DNA of 7,991 nt from NCBI GenBank assembly GCA_025362535.1, contig JANYGE010000268.1, forward strand, positions 1-7,991. The letters run 5' to 3'. Both the position numbers and the translations under genes were made by a program. The stretch comes from Hyphomicrobiales bacterium (GTDB lineage Bacteria; Pseudomonadota; Alphaproteobacteria; Rhizobiales; Aestuariivirgaceae). This document shows, in pieces, positions 1 to 5,644 of this stretch. The stretch's first letter is position 1. Every line of letters begins with the position of its first letter. The notes under the pieces were generated by a model. It was not told the DNA's origin. It saw only the letters and a list, made by a program, of their open reading frames with translations, and made no database searches.

Positions 1-99
1 GTGGCATCAAAATGCCAGGCACAAATGAAACCTGGTATGGGTTGCACCGTGACCTCGGACTTAGCACCCACAACAAAACCCACCGAAAAGCACTCTTGA
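1..99 (+). CDS. Possible 3' end of a gene entering from the left edge (unrecognised)
   Basis: Frame 1 is open from the window edge to a TGA at 97-99 and would give the last 32 residues of a protein ending in KPTEKHS. I do not recognise the sequence. The call is weak because frame 3 is also open over the same bases (to a TAG at about 144-146), and a minus-strand frame is open from an ATG at 118 to the edge. All three are too short to choose between by composition. A short inverted repeat (TGGCAT, CAAA loop, ATGCCA at 2-17) lies inside. No terminator is visible after the stop. The sequence to the left of the window would decide this. Confidence 0.22.
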   Translation: MASKCQAQMKPGMGCTVTSDLAPTTKPTEKHS

Positions 100-150
100 T
101 AGATGGCGCATGTATCATTCAGCCATTGACAGTGATCCAGCGCTAGGTCG

Positions 151-173
151 GTTTCATGACAGTTCCATGACAC
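151..173 (-). promoter_or_regulatory. Candidate PHO box (PhoB-type direct repeat)
   Basis: Read on the minus strand, two TGTCATG units lie exactly 11 bp apart (plus-strand CATGACA at 155-161 and 166-172), with a purine/A-rich spacer and GAAAC after the second unit. This matches the known PHO box architecture of two TGTCAT half-sites with an 11-bp period. Its orientation points leftwards, away from the gene at 302. No convincing -10 follows at the expected distance, so the target is unclear. Confidence 0.42.
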
Positions 174-191
174 CTTCAAGCCAAGAACTTC

Positions 192-220
192 CGCATAGGT
201 TAGGCCGTATTAACCATGCG
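192..220. repeat. Imperfect inverted repeat just upstream of a promoter
   Basis: CGCAT-A-GGTTA (192-202) pairs with TAACC-ATGCG (211-220), leaving one bulged A at 197 and an 8-nt centre. It ends 2 bp before the -35 box of the promoter for the exported protein at 302, a position that suits an activator or repressor site. No regulator can be named from the sequence. Confidence 0.4.
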
Positions 221-221
221 T

Positions 222-250
222 TTGGCATTCCGCCCCGACTCAGGCATAGT
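222..250 (+). promoter_or_regulatory. Sigma70-like promoter for the small exported protein
   Basis: TTGGCA (222-227, five of six matches to TTGACA) and CATAGT (245-250, four of six to TATAAT) are separated by exactly 17 bp. Transcription would start near 257 and give a leader of about 45 nt before the ATG at 302, which carries an AGGA ribosome-binding site at 292-295. It is the best promoter match I see in 100-301, which otherwise holds no supportable gene. Confidence 0.5.
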
Positions 251-301
251 TTAGCCAAGATTTACGGGCAAATGCCGAGCCCATATTCAACAGGATTTCA
301 C

Positions 302-544
302 ATGATTAAGATTTTCAGCGCCACCGCCCTCCTCCTCAGCCTTGCAAGCTCGGCTTTCGCTGGCACTTGTCAGGATGATATTGCCAAGATTGATAAGGCT
401 CTGGCAGCGGCACAATTGGACCCTGACCAAAGCACCGAGGTGAATGATTTGCGCAATCAAGCGGTGCAACTCTGTGGTGCTGGCAATGAGCAAGAAGGCC
501 TTGACGTGACGGCGCAAGCCAAGGCCATTCTCAATATCGAATAA
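302..544 (+). CDS. Small exported (periplasmic) protein of unknown function
   Basis: The protein has 80 residues. It starts with a clear Sec signal peptide: one Lys, a hydrophobic core ATALLLSLASS, and an AFA-G cleavage site after residue 20. The mature 60 residues look helical and contain just two cysteines, C23 and C58, which could form a disulfide clamping a helical hairpin in the periplasm. I chose the ATG at 302 because AGGA at 292-295 sits 6 nt upstream and the signal peptide begins exactly there. The frame is open back to an ATG at 110, but those 64 residues would bury the signal peptide and look non-coding. The gene has its own promoter (222-250) and no hairpin after its stop, which abuts the stop of the convergent gene. 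I do not recognise a family. Confidence 0.78.
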   Translation: MIKIFSATALLLSLASSAFAGTCQDDIAKIDKALAAAQLDPDQSTEVNDLRNQAVQLCGAGNEQEGLDVTAQAKAILNIE

Positions 545-973
545 TTATGCCGCGAAGGTGAGCACCGCACAAATGATTGCGGCCACTACAGCCGTAATCA
601 AAATATGCGACAGCAAACGAATGCGCGGCACCAAGCTCATATCGCGGCTGGCGAGAAATTGCCTGATGCGCAACCGCATGAGAATAAACACAACCACCCA
701 CACCGCCACAGCGGCCATCTTTACATGAAACCATGGGCTGAGGCCCTGCGGCCCCCCAATTGACCAGAGCAGCAAACCGCCCGTGACAAGGATGGTGACA
801 ACGAAAATATCGCCATAAGGAATAAGGGACTCGCGATGCGCAGCAATGCCCTTAGCCATATCTCCCCCTAGGTTTTTTGCAACGCGAAAACCCACGATAT
901 TTGAAAACCCAATGCCAAGACCAATCGAAATAGCCAGCAGATGAATGATCAATAAAAATTGTGTCAGACTCAT
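545..973 (-). CDS. Small four-helix inner-membrane protein, function unknown
   Basis: The protein has 142 residues with four predicted membrane helices at about 5-28, 52-72, 82-101 and 118-140. The loop between helices 3 and 4 is basic (RLRIRQ), which puts it in the cytoplasm by the positive-inside rule. Histidines H11 in helix 1 and H83 at the start of helix 3 (WFHVKM) resemble the heme- or metal-binding histidines of small membrane families such as CopD-like and HemJ-like proteins. That resemblance is of fold and size only, and I cannot assign the family. The ATG at 973 is chosen because GGAGAG (978-983) lies just upstream. An in-frame ATG at 1000 lies inside a terminator hairpin and has no such site. 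The gene follows the S74 gene at 34 bp with a terminator between them, so it is either expressed by read-through or from an unseen promoter inside that gene. Confidence 0.75.
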   Translation of the reverse strand: MSLTQFLLIIHLLAISIGLGIGFSNIVGFRVAKNLGGDMAKGIAAHRESLIPYGDIFVVTILVTGGLLLWSIGGPQGLSPWFHVKMAAVAVWVVVFILMRLRIRQFLASRDMSLVPRIRLLSHILITAVVAAIICAVLTFAA

Positions 974-983
974 AGTTCTCTCC

Positions 984-1009
984 AAAATAGAAAGGGGCAA
1001 ATGCCCCTT
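984..1009 (-). terminator. Intrinsic terminator of the S74 gene
   Basis: On the minus strand a 7-bp stem (AAGGGGC/GCCCCTT) with an ATTT loop is followed by TTTCTATTTT. The ascending arm begins within the TAA stop codon of the S74 gene. The ribosome-binding site of the next gene (GGAGAG, 978-983) begins immediately after the T-rich tract. Confidence 0.75.
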
Positions 1010-1475
1010 AATCCAAGCGCTTCATTGCGATGCCCAAAAGATTATACCGCACCCGGTAATAACCATCTGAAGCCATGTATACAGCTTCCGGCATCACGCG
1101 CATGACGTCCTGCGCCATCACACCTTCATAGGTGCCAGTTTGGCCAATATAGCGGAAATCATAAAGTGGAAGGCCAAGCACCGTGGTGCCGACCAATTGG
1201 ATATGATCTTTCAAGCGGATATCGGATTTGCTTCCACCACCACCACCGCCGCCTCCGCCACCGCCTCCACCACCATCGCCGGAAAGACCAGCGGCTGCGG
1301 ATTTCTTGTGCTTCTTGGTTTTAGCCGTGCAGGATTTCGCTGCGAAAAAGCCACCCTGACATTTGACAATCTTAAGGGGCTTAGCATCAGCTGAATTGCT
1401 GCCCAATGTGCCAACAAGCAGAGTGCTCAGTGCCACTGCTGACACATAAGCCAGCGCTTTAGATTTTTTGAACAT
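1008..1475 (-). CDS. Exported mini peptidase-S74 (tail-fibre chaperone-type) domain protein
   Basis: The protein has 155 residues. A signal peptide (MFKKSKALAYVSAVALSTLLVG, cleavage probably after ADA at residue 31) is followed by a short Lys-rich stretch with two cysteines (C39, C49). Next come 14 consecutive glycines (68-81) and then a domain starting SDIRLKD at residue 84. SDxRxK is the hallmark of peptidase family S74, the intramolecular chaperone that trims phage tail spikes and MYRF. S84 and K89 occupy the positions of the Ser-Lys dyad. The sequence continues with a typical YDFRYIG...YEGVMAQDVMRVMPEAV block and a short YYRVRYNLLGI end. The long helical stalk usual after this domain is missing, so self-cleavage would leave a glycine-ended fragment or may not occur. 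The start is secure: GGAGGTGAT lies 3 nt before the ATG. It has its own promoter and terminator. The polyglycine tract mixes GGT, GGC and GGA codons. Confidence 0.82.
   Translation of the reverse strand: MFKKSKALAYVSAVALSTLLVGTLGSNSADAKPLKIVKCQGGFFAAKSCTAKTKKHKKSAAAGLSGDGGGGGGGGGGGGGGSKSDIRLKDHIQLVGTTVLGLPLYDFRYIGQTGTYEGVMAQDVMRVMPEAVYMASDGYYRVRYNLLGIAMKRLD
1233..1274 (-). repeat. Polyglycine-coding triplet tract
   Basis: Fourteen consecutive GGN codons encode the linker between the exported N-terminal part and the S74 domain. GGT, GGC and GGA are mixed, so the DNA is not a pure microsatellite. The protein tract seems to be maintained despite codon drift, though slippage-driven length variation is still possible. 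Confidence 0.85.
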
Positions 1476-1510
1476 GATATCACCTCCAAAAACCCCCAGA
1501 GGTTCACGCT

Positions 1511-1542
1511 ATTATAGTTAATTACCTTTGTCGAGATGACAA
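1511..1542 (-). promoter_or_regulatory. Probable promoter of the S74 gene
   Basis: On the minus strand a perfect TATAAT (1511-1516) lies 35 nt upstream of the ATG. TTGTCA (1537-1542) is the nearest -35-like box but is 20 bp away, longer than ideal, so the -10 element carries most of the support. The region starts right after the PhzF stop codon. The leader also contains GAGGT (1499-1503) complementary to part of the ribosome-binding site (1482-1486), a weak 5-bp pairing. Confidence 0.45.
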
Positions 1543-1543
1543 T

Positions 1544-2431
1544 CTAAAGTTCAATCTCTCCACTCATCATCCGAATGGCACTGCCCCCCACGCGCACGCG
1601 CATAAGCTTGGCGTTTTGAACATCAGCTTCCAAACGCAAATCTGAGGGGCGGCCCATTTCATAGCCCTGCTCCAAGTTCCAAATATGGGTACCGTCTTTC
1701 AGCTTTTCGGCAGTGAGAAGTTGGGCGGCCAGCAAGGCGGTGGCGGAACCAGTGGCTGGATCTTCAGGAATGCCGCCTGAAGGCGCATACATCCGGGCGC
1801 GGAAACTTGCATGAGGGGCATCGCCACCGCGCGTGTAAACATAAGCTGCATCTGTGCTGCCGCCCAAGGGGGCCAATAAATCGGCCCAATAGGGCTGACG
1901 CACCGTCGATTTTTCCAAAGCGGCGCGGGTTTTCACTGGCACATAGAAAAAGCTTGGCCCACCTTGCAGCATTGCAAGGGAGTGACCCTCAAAGCCAATA
2001 TCTTGTGGTTCCAAATTTAGAGCGCGCGCCGTGTCCGCGATGCTTGGCAGCTTCACATCAACATGGAATGGCACAACAGGTGCCGTGAAGACTCCGGCTC
2101 CACCTTTGGATATTTTAACGGGCGTCAAGCCAGCTTTGAGCTCAAAGCGCACCTCATCAAGGCCCCACAAATCTGCCAATAAAACCGCTGTGCCCAAAGT
2201 GGGATGACCTGCGAAGGGCATTTCACCACCCGGAAAAAAGATGCGCATTTTCGCCGTATTGGCAGGATCATCGGGCTTCATCACGAAAGTCGTTTCGGAG
2301 AGATTGAACTCTTTCGTGATGGTTTGCATTTGCTCCGTAGACAGATGATCGGCATCGAGAACAACGGCCAAAGGATTGCCCGCAAATTTGCGGGTGGTGA
2401 AAACATCGAGCGTGTGGAATTTCAATTTCAT
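1544..2431 (-). CDS. PhzF-family isomerase/epimerase-like enzyme
   Basis: The protein has 295 residues, the usual PhzF length, with two related halves of the diaminopimelate-epimerase fold. Recognisable family blocks are DVFTTRKFAGNPLAVV (9-24), SETTFV (45-50) with the conserved Glu at 46, GGEMPFAGHPTLG (68-80) including H76, and IPEDPATGSATALLAAQL (221-238). In the phenazine enzyme the equivalent Glu is the acid/base that isomerises DHHA. Most bacterial members lie outside phenazine clusters and have unknown substrates. No other phenazine gene is present here, so the substrate is not known. The ATG at 2431 gives the family-typical start MKLKFHTLDVF. An in-frame GTG at 2443 adds four residues without support. 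Neither start has a good ribosome-binding site, and the ATG lies in one arm of a 10-bp inverted repeat. The gene follows the VWA gene by about 60 bp. Confidence 0.9.
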   Translation of the reverse strand: MKLKFHTLDVFTTRKFAGNPLAVVLDADHLSTEQMQTITKEFNLSETTFVMKPDDPANTAKMRIFFPGGEMPFAGHPTLGTAVLLADLWGLDEVRFELKAGLTPVKISKGGAGVFTAPVVPFHVDVKLPSIADTARALNLEPQDIGFEGHSLAMLQGGPSFFYVPVKTRAALEKSTVRQPYWADLLAPLGGSTDAAYVYTRGGDAPHASFRARMYAPSGGIPEDPATGSATALLAAQLLTAEKLKDGTHIWNLEQGYEMGRPSDLRLEADVQNAKLMRVRVGGSAIRMMSGEIEL

Positions 2432-2466
2432 GATGCGCCACACTATTAACAGCGCAGCGCATCATG
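2429..2466. repeat. Perfect 10-bp inverted repeat containing the PhzF start codon
   Basis: CATGATGCGC (2429-2438) and GCGCATCATG (2457-2466) are perfect complements around an 18-nt centre. On the minus strand the 3' arm contains the PhzF ATG, and the centre holds TTAATA-like sequence. It could be an mRNA hairpin hiding the start codon, or an operator over a promoter. Confidence 0.6.
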
Positions 2467-2491
2467 CAAGCAAAACATTGTGCCGATTGTA

Positions 2492-4135
2492 TTAAGGCAG
2501 TGTGATTTCGGTGCGTTCGCCAGCTTTAACTTCAACCAGTTTTTCACCAATCACCGCATCGCCCTTAAATGCACGCACCAGATAGCTGCCAGCGTTGGCC
2601 GCTATATTAAGCGCCGGATCATAGGTGGTGGTCAGCCATTTGGTGCTGCCATCAAGCGCTTTCTTTCCGGTGCGCACTTCATAACTTGTTGCAGCTTCAG
2701 CAGTGGCGGCAATGAAACCGATATTGGCATTGAGAACCAAATCCGCTGAGGATCCGGCCGCCACATCAATCTCCTTGCGGGTTTCAGCAATGCCCAGCTT
2801 TACAATGGCTATGTATTTTCCGGCAGGCAAACTGAATGTCGATTGCGGATTATATTGCGTATTGATCCATTTGCCCAGTTCACCAGCCTCCGTGCCGGGT
2901 TGATAGATTTCGAAACTCATACCGTTTTGCAACTGCTCACCGCCTTCGGAATAAGTGGCCGAGAGGCGAAGCTTTCCCGCCCCAAGCGAAATGACTTTTT
3001 CCAAAGTTTCACCAGCCTTGATTTCTATATCAGCCGATGCGGTGGCATCGCCCAGCTTGAGATCAATTTTATAGGTGCCAACATTCAACATAAAATCGCG
3101 CGTGGCCCCATATTCGGTGTCGATATATTTCCCATCCGCTGTGTGAACTTCCCACACCGCATTGGGATCGGCCAATGGCGTGGTATCATCAATCATCGCG
3201 CTGAGCTTGACGATGCCAGATTCTAAGTCCGCTTCAATCTTGGTGACTTTTCCATCTTCCACTTTAAACGGCACATTGACGGTGGCTTTACCCGCCTGAA
3301 CAATCGCCACATAGTCGCCAGCCTCTAAATTAGCCTTCATATCAACATTAAATTCTTCGCTGACATAGGCACCCTCGGCTCCATCGGCACCGGGTGGTTT
3401 GGTAAATTTCCAGCTCACATCGGTAAAGGGTTTCGAGAGTTCCAAGCTTGCCGCTTGCTTCACATGGCCGAGCACGTTGAATTCGGCTTTTGGTGGTGGG
3501 GCTGGCTTGGTTGCGATGGTTTTCGCCAAAGCTTTTTTCAGTTCGTCGGCGTTATTGGCGGTTGCGAATATGCCCCCGGTTTTCTCAGCAAGGCATTTCA
3601 ACTGGGCAACGGCCCCCTTATCATCCAAGCCAAAGCCAACCGTATGCACAGTAAGGTTGACGCCGGCATTTTCAAGCTCATCCGCAATCGCGCAAGGATC
3701 AAGACCACAGGTTTCAATGCCGTCTGACACCAAGATCACTGTGGCTTTTTTCTCGGTGTACTGAAGCGATTCAGCAGCCATTTTCACAGCGGCTGTCATC
3801 GGTGTTTTGCCCTTTGGATTTAGCCCGTTCACCGCGCTCATATAATCCTCAGCGTTGAGCGGCCCTGGTTCGCGCAAAACCTCGATATCTTCGCAGCTGC
3901 CTTTCTCGCGGTGGCCATAGGCGATGAGACCAAGTTCATCTTCGGGCTTCCATGTCTTGATGATGGAGCCCACCACCTGCTTGGCAATATCCATTTTCGA
4001 TTTGCCATCAATTTTGGCGCGCATCGAGCCAGAGGCATCAAGCACGAGGATCACGCGCGAACCTTCATCAGCAAAAGAAGGCAGCAGTGATAGAAAAAAG
4101 CAGGTGATAGCTAAAGCAAGGGCGCGAAGTGACAT
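2492..4135 (-). CDS. Exported VWA-domain protein with four C-terminal beta-sandwich-like repeats
   Basis: The protein has 547 residues. A signal peptide (1-22, cleavage at SFA-D) is followed by a von Willebrand A domain at about 26-208 with a complete metal-ion site: DASGSM (D33, S35, S37), the Thr of GKTPMT (T111) and SDG (D138). Four cysteines (81, 143, 148, 181) suggest disulfides, in line with export. A Pro/Lys linker (208-217) leads to four repeats of roughly 75-95 residues (about 218-313, 314-394, 395-478, 479-547). Each contains a W/F/YxV/I-type strand, an AGxY or VGTY motif and a V/IxAGE-type strand, as in Ig-like or carboxypeptidase-regulatory-like folds. VWA domains usually mediate metal-dependent binding of protein ligands. 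Similar proteins are often labelled Ca-activated chloride channel, which this sequence does not justify. The start has GGGAG about 8 nt upstream. It lies 50 bp after the TauE/SafE gene and may share its transcript. Confidence 0.88.
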   Translation of the reverse strand: MSLRALALAITCFFLSLLPSFADEGSRVILVLDASGSMRAKIDGKSKMDIAKQVVGSIIKTWKPEDELGLIAYGHREKGSCEDIEVLREPGPLNAEDYMSAVNGLNPKGKTPMTAAVKMAAESLQYTEKKATVILVSDGIETCGLDPCAIADELENAGVNLTVHTVGFGLDDKGAVAQLKCLAEKTGGIFATANNADELKKALAKTIATKPAPPPKAEFNVLGHVKQAASLELSKPFTDVSWKFTKPPGADGAEGAYVSEEFNVDMKANLEAGDYVAIVQAGKATVNVPFKVEDGKVTKIEADLESGIVKLSAMIDDTTPLADPNAVWEVHTADGKYIDTEYGATRDFMLNVGTYKIDLKLGDATASADIEIKAGETLEKVISLGAGKLRLSATYSEGGEQLQNGMSFEIYQPGTEAGELGKWINTQYNPQSTFSLPAGKYIAIVKLGIAETRKEIDVAAGSSADLVLNANIGFIAATAEAATSYEVRTGKKALDGSTKWLTTTYDPALNIAANAGSYLVRAFKGDAVIGEKLVEVKAGERTEITLP

Positions 4136-4185
4136 GAACTGACTCCCGTTCTGAGCCCCCGCTCATTTGCGAAATTGCCTAGACT

Positions 4186-4944
4186 TCAGATTTTTGTCAA
4201 TCCACTGACTCCATCCCAAATCAATTTAACCGAGAGAAGAAAGAGAGCCACTTCAACAAACCTGAAGAACAGTTTTTCGGGCAATACTTTGGTCATGTGA
4301 TAACCCACATAGGCACCGATCAACGCAACAGGTGTGAGCCATGCGCAAATTTCCAAACTGGTCAGGTTGATCTGGCCGAGCAACCAATAGGGTGGCAATT
4401 TGAGCAAATTGATAATGGCAAATGTGATCGTGGCCGTTCCGGCATAGGTCATCTTATCGAGTTTTTGCGGCAGCACATACATTTGATAAGGGGGGCCACC
4501 CGCATGGGCCACAAAACTGGTAAAGCCCGTGATGCTGCCCCAAAATATTCCGCGCGGAATATCAGCCGTGCGCGGGGCTACAACCCGCCGCGATTTCAAC
4601 AAAGCATCGGCAAAATAGGAAAGACCAATAATGCCCACAATCAATGTGACCAAACTATCGCTGGTAATATGCGCCGTAGCCCACCCGATTCCGATGCCAA
4701 TGATCGAAGCGGCAACGACGATCTTGATATTGCGCAGATCGTAATTCTTTCGGTAAATCCACAAGCCATACATATCGCTGGTGATCAGAATGGGTAACAG
4801 CAAGCCCGCCGCAACGACAGGCGATGTGGCTTGCGCTAAAACCGGAACACCCAGCACACCAACACCCGGCAGGCCACCCTTCGAGGCGCCAACCAAGAGC
4901 GAGGCCACGATAGCGCAGCCCCAAAACCAGAGATCTAAAGTCAT
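4186..4944 (-). CDS. TauE/SafE-family membrane permease (sulfite/organosulfur exporter family)
   Basis: The protein has 252 residues and is almost entirely hydrophobic, with about seven or eight membrane helices. The family's paired signature is present: SKGGLPG after helix 1 (21-27) and GFTSFVAHAGGPP in the second half (140-152), reflecting the internal duplication of TauE/SafE proteins. Members export sulfite, sulfoacetate or related small organic anions, and the substrate here is not predictable. The ATG overlaps the stop of the upstream UPF0303 gene by 4 bp (ATGA), so the two genes are translationally coupled. An AGGA lies within the upstream gene about 9 nt before the start. No terminator separates it from the VWA gene. 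The coding sequence contains a perfect 18-bp palindrome at 4545-4562. Confidence 0.92.
   Translation of the reverse strand: MTLDLWFWGCAIVASLLVGASKGGLPGVGVLGVPVLAQATSPVVAAGLLLPILITSDMYGLWIYRKNYDLRNIKIVVAASIIGIGIGWATAHITSDSLVTLIVGIIGLSYFADALLKSRRVVAPRTADIPRGIFWGSITGFTSFVAHAGGPPYQMYVLPQKLDKMTYAGTATITFAIINLLKLPPYWLLGQINLTSLEICAWLTPVALIGAYVGYHMTKVLPEKLFFRFVEVALFLLSVKLIWDGVSGLTKI
4545..4562. repeat. Perfect 18-bp palindrome inside the TauE/SafE gene
   Basis: ATATTCCGCGCGGAATAT reads identically on both strands with no spacer. It covers the codons for part of the segment RGIFWG. It may be a protein-binding site or a coincidence of codons. Confidence 0.5.
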
Positions 4945-5462
4945 TCCGCTGTTTCCTGCGCCAAGGCGATCTTGGCGAAATCAACTTTCAGGAAATTTGC
5001 GATGGCCTCAGTTACGAAATTATGGTCATCGCGCTGCGGAATTCCAGACACTGTAACAGCGCCCACCACTCCTGTGCCCGTGATGTGAATTGGAAATCCA
5101 CCACCAGCATTGGCATAGTCTATGGGGTTGAGCCCCCGCGAAACATCAAAGGCATTGCCTTTTAATTCATATTCACGGCCCACACGGTATGAGCTTTTGT
5201 GAAAGCGCATCACTGTGTTCACCTTGCGGCGCACCCAATCGGGGTTCTCCGGCGTTGTGCCCGGCATCGCTGCATAAAATAATGGCCTTGTGCCAATGCG
5301 AATATCCATCACCATCGGCAAGTTCTTGCGTGAGGCGAGCTCGCGCAGAATTTGCCCCAGCGCCCAAGCATCAGCTTCGTCAAATTTGGTAAAACGCAGC
5401 ACCTCTTCCTGCATCTTCATGCAGGCAATATCATCCACCAGACTCACTTTAATTTTCTCCAT
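4941..5462 (-). CDS. UPF0303 family protein (heme-degrading/GlcG-HbpS-like domain)
   Basis: The protein has 173 residues. It matches the UPF0303 pattern as I know it: QEEVLRFTKFDEADAWALG near the start, MDIRIGTRPLFYAAMPGTTPENPDWVRRK in the middle, RFHKSSY, then GGGFPIHITGTGVVGAVTVSGIPQRDDH near the end. The family is related to GlcG/HbpS, some of whose members bind heme or other small ligands. The actual role of UPF0303 proteins is not established. There is no signal peptide, so it is cytosolic. The frame is open to an ATG at 5582, and another ATG lies at 5546. I chose the ATG at 5462 because family members begin about 15-20 residues before QEE and because the candidate promoter would start transcription near 5545. 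The ribosome-binding site is weak (GGGCGGTG). Its stop overlaps the TauE/SafE start by 4 bp, so the two probably act together. Confidence 0.85.
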   Translation of the reverse strand: MEKIKVSLVDDIACMKMQEEVLRFTKFDEADAWALGQILRELASRKNLPMVMDIRIGTRPLFYAAMPGTTPENPDWVRRKVNTVMRFHKSSYRVGREYELKGNAFDVSRGLNPIDYANAGGGFPIHITGTGVVGAVTVSGIPQRDDHNFVTEAIANFLKVDFAKIALAQETAE

Positions 5463-5552
5463 CACCGCCCAAGCAGCAGTTTGTCTCAAACCAGCCACAA
5501 ATGCAAAAGAGGATTGAAGCTGGAGAAATGCCGATAAGCGTTTCATAAAATT

Positions 5553-5582
5553 ATTGTAATGTGATTGCCGCCTTTCAAACAA
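5553..5582 (-). promoter_or_regulatory. Candidate promoter for the UPF0303-TauE operon
   Basis: On the minus strand TTGTTT (5577-5582) and TACAAT (5553-5558) are 18 bp apart. Transcription would begin near 5545 and leave an 80-nt leader before the chosen start at 5462. An inverted repeat TTTCAA-N6-TTGAAA (5573-5590) overlaps the -35 box and lies between the divergent genes. Confidence 0.4.
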
Positions 5583-5644
5583 GATTGAAAAGTAGTACAG
5601 AGGTGTTCAGGCCCCTTTCTCACGAAGGAATATGAAGGAATTCA

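Noticed and set aside
2..17. TGGCAT-CAAA-ATGCCA hairpin as a terminator
   Set aside because: There is no T-tract on the plus side, and the window edge cuts off the other side.
126..131. TTGACA box as a -35 element
   Set aside because: No acceptable -10 lies 15-19 bp downstream on the plus strand.
110..301. Upstream extension of the small exported protein to an ATG at 110
   Set aside because: It would place 64 unlikely residues before a textbook signal peptide. The ATG at 302 has an AGGA site and a promoter at 222-250 that lies downstream of 110.
974..1000. Upstream start (ATG at 1000) of the four-helix membrane protein
   Set aside because: The codon lies in the loop region of a terminator hairpin, and the ribosome-binding site GGAGAG sits downstream of it, before the ATG at 973.
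1140..1417. Other-frame ORFs across the polyglycine region (Thr/Ala-rich plus strand, Val/Glu/Ala-rich minus strand)
   Set aside because: They are shadows of the GGN codon tract. The S74 frame has the signal peptide, a strong ribosome-binding site and the domain.
1544..2431. A phenazine biosynthesis locus
   Set aside because: Only a PhzF-like protein is present. The neighbours are not other phenazine genes, and most PhzF-family proteins are unrelated to phenazines.
2492..4135. Labelling the VWA protein a calcium-activated chloride channel
   Set aside because: There are no membrane segments beyond the signal peptide. The name often travels with VWA annotation without functional support.
4152..4165. 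TGAGC-CCCC-GCTCA hairpin between the TauE/SafE and VWA genes as a terminator
   Set aside because: The stem has only 5 bp and no T-tract follows on the minus strand, so it is at most a small leader hairpin.
5463..5582. N-terminal extensions of the UPF0303 protein to 5546 or 5582
   Set aside because: They exceed the family's usual N-terminus, have no ribosome-binding site, and 5582 lies within the candidate promoter. The start remains less certain than others.
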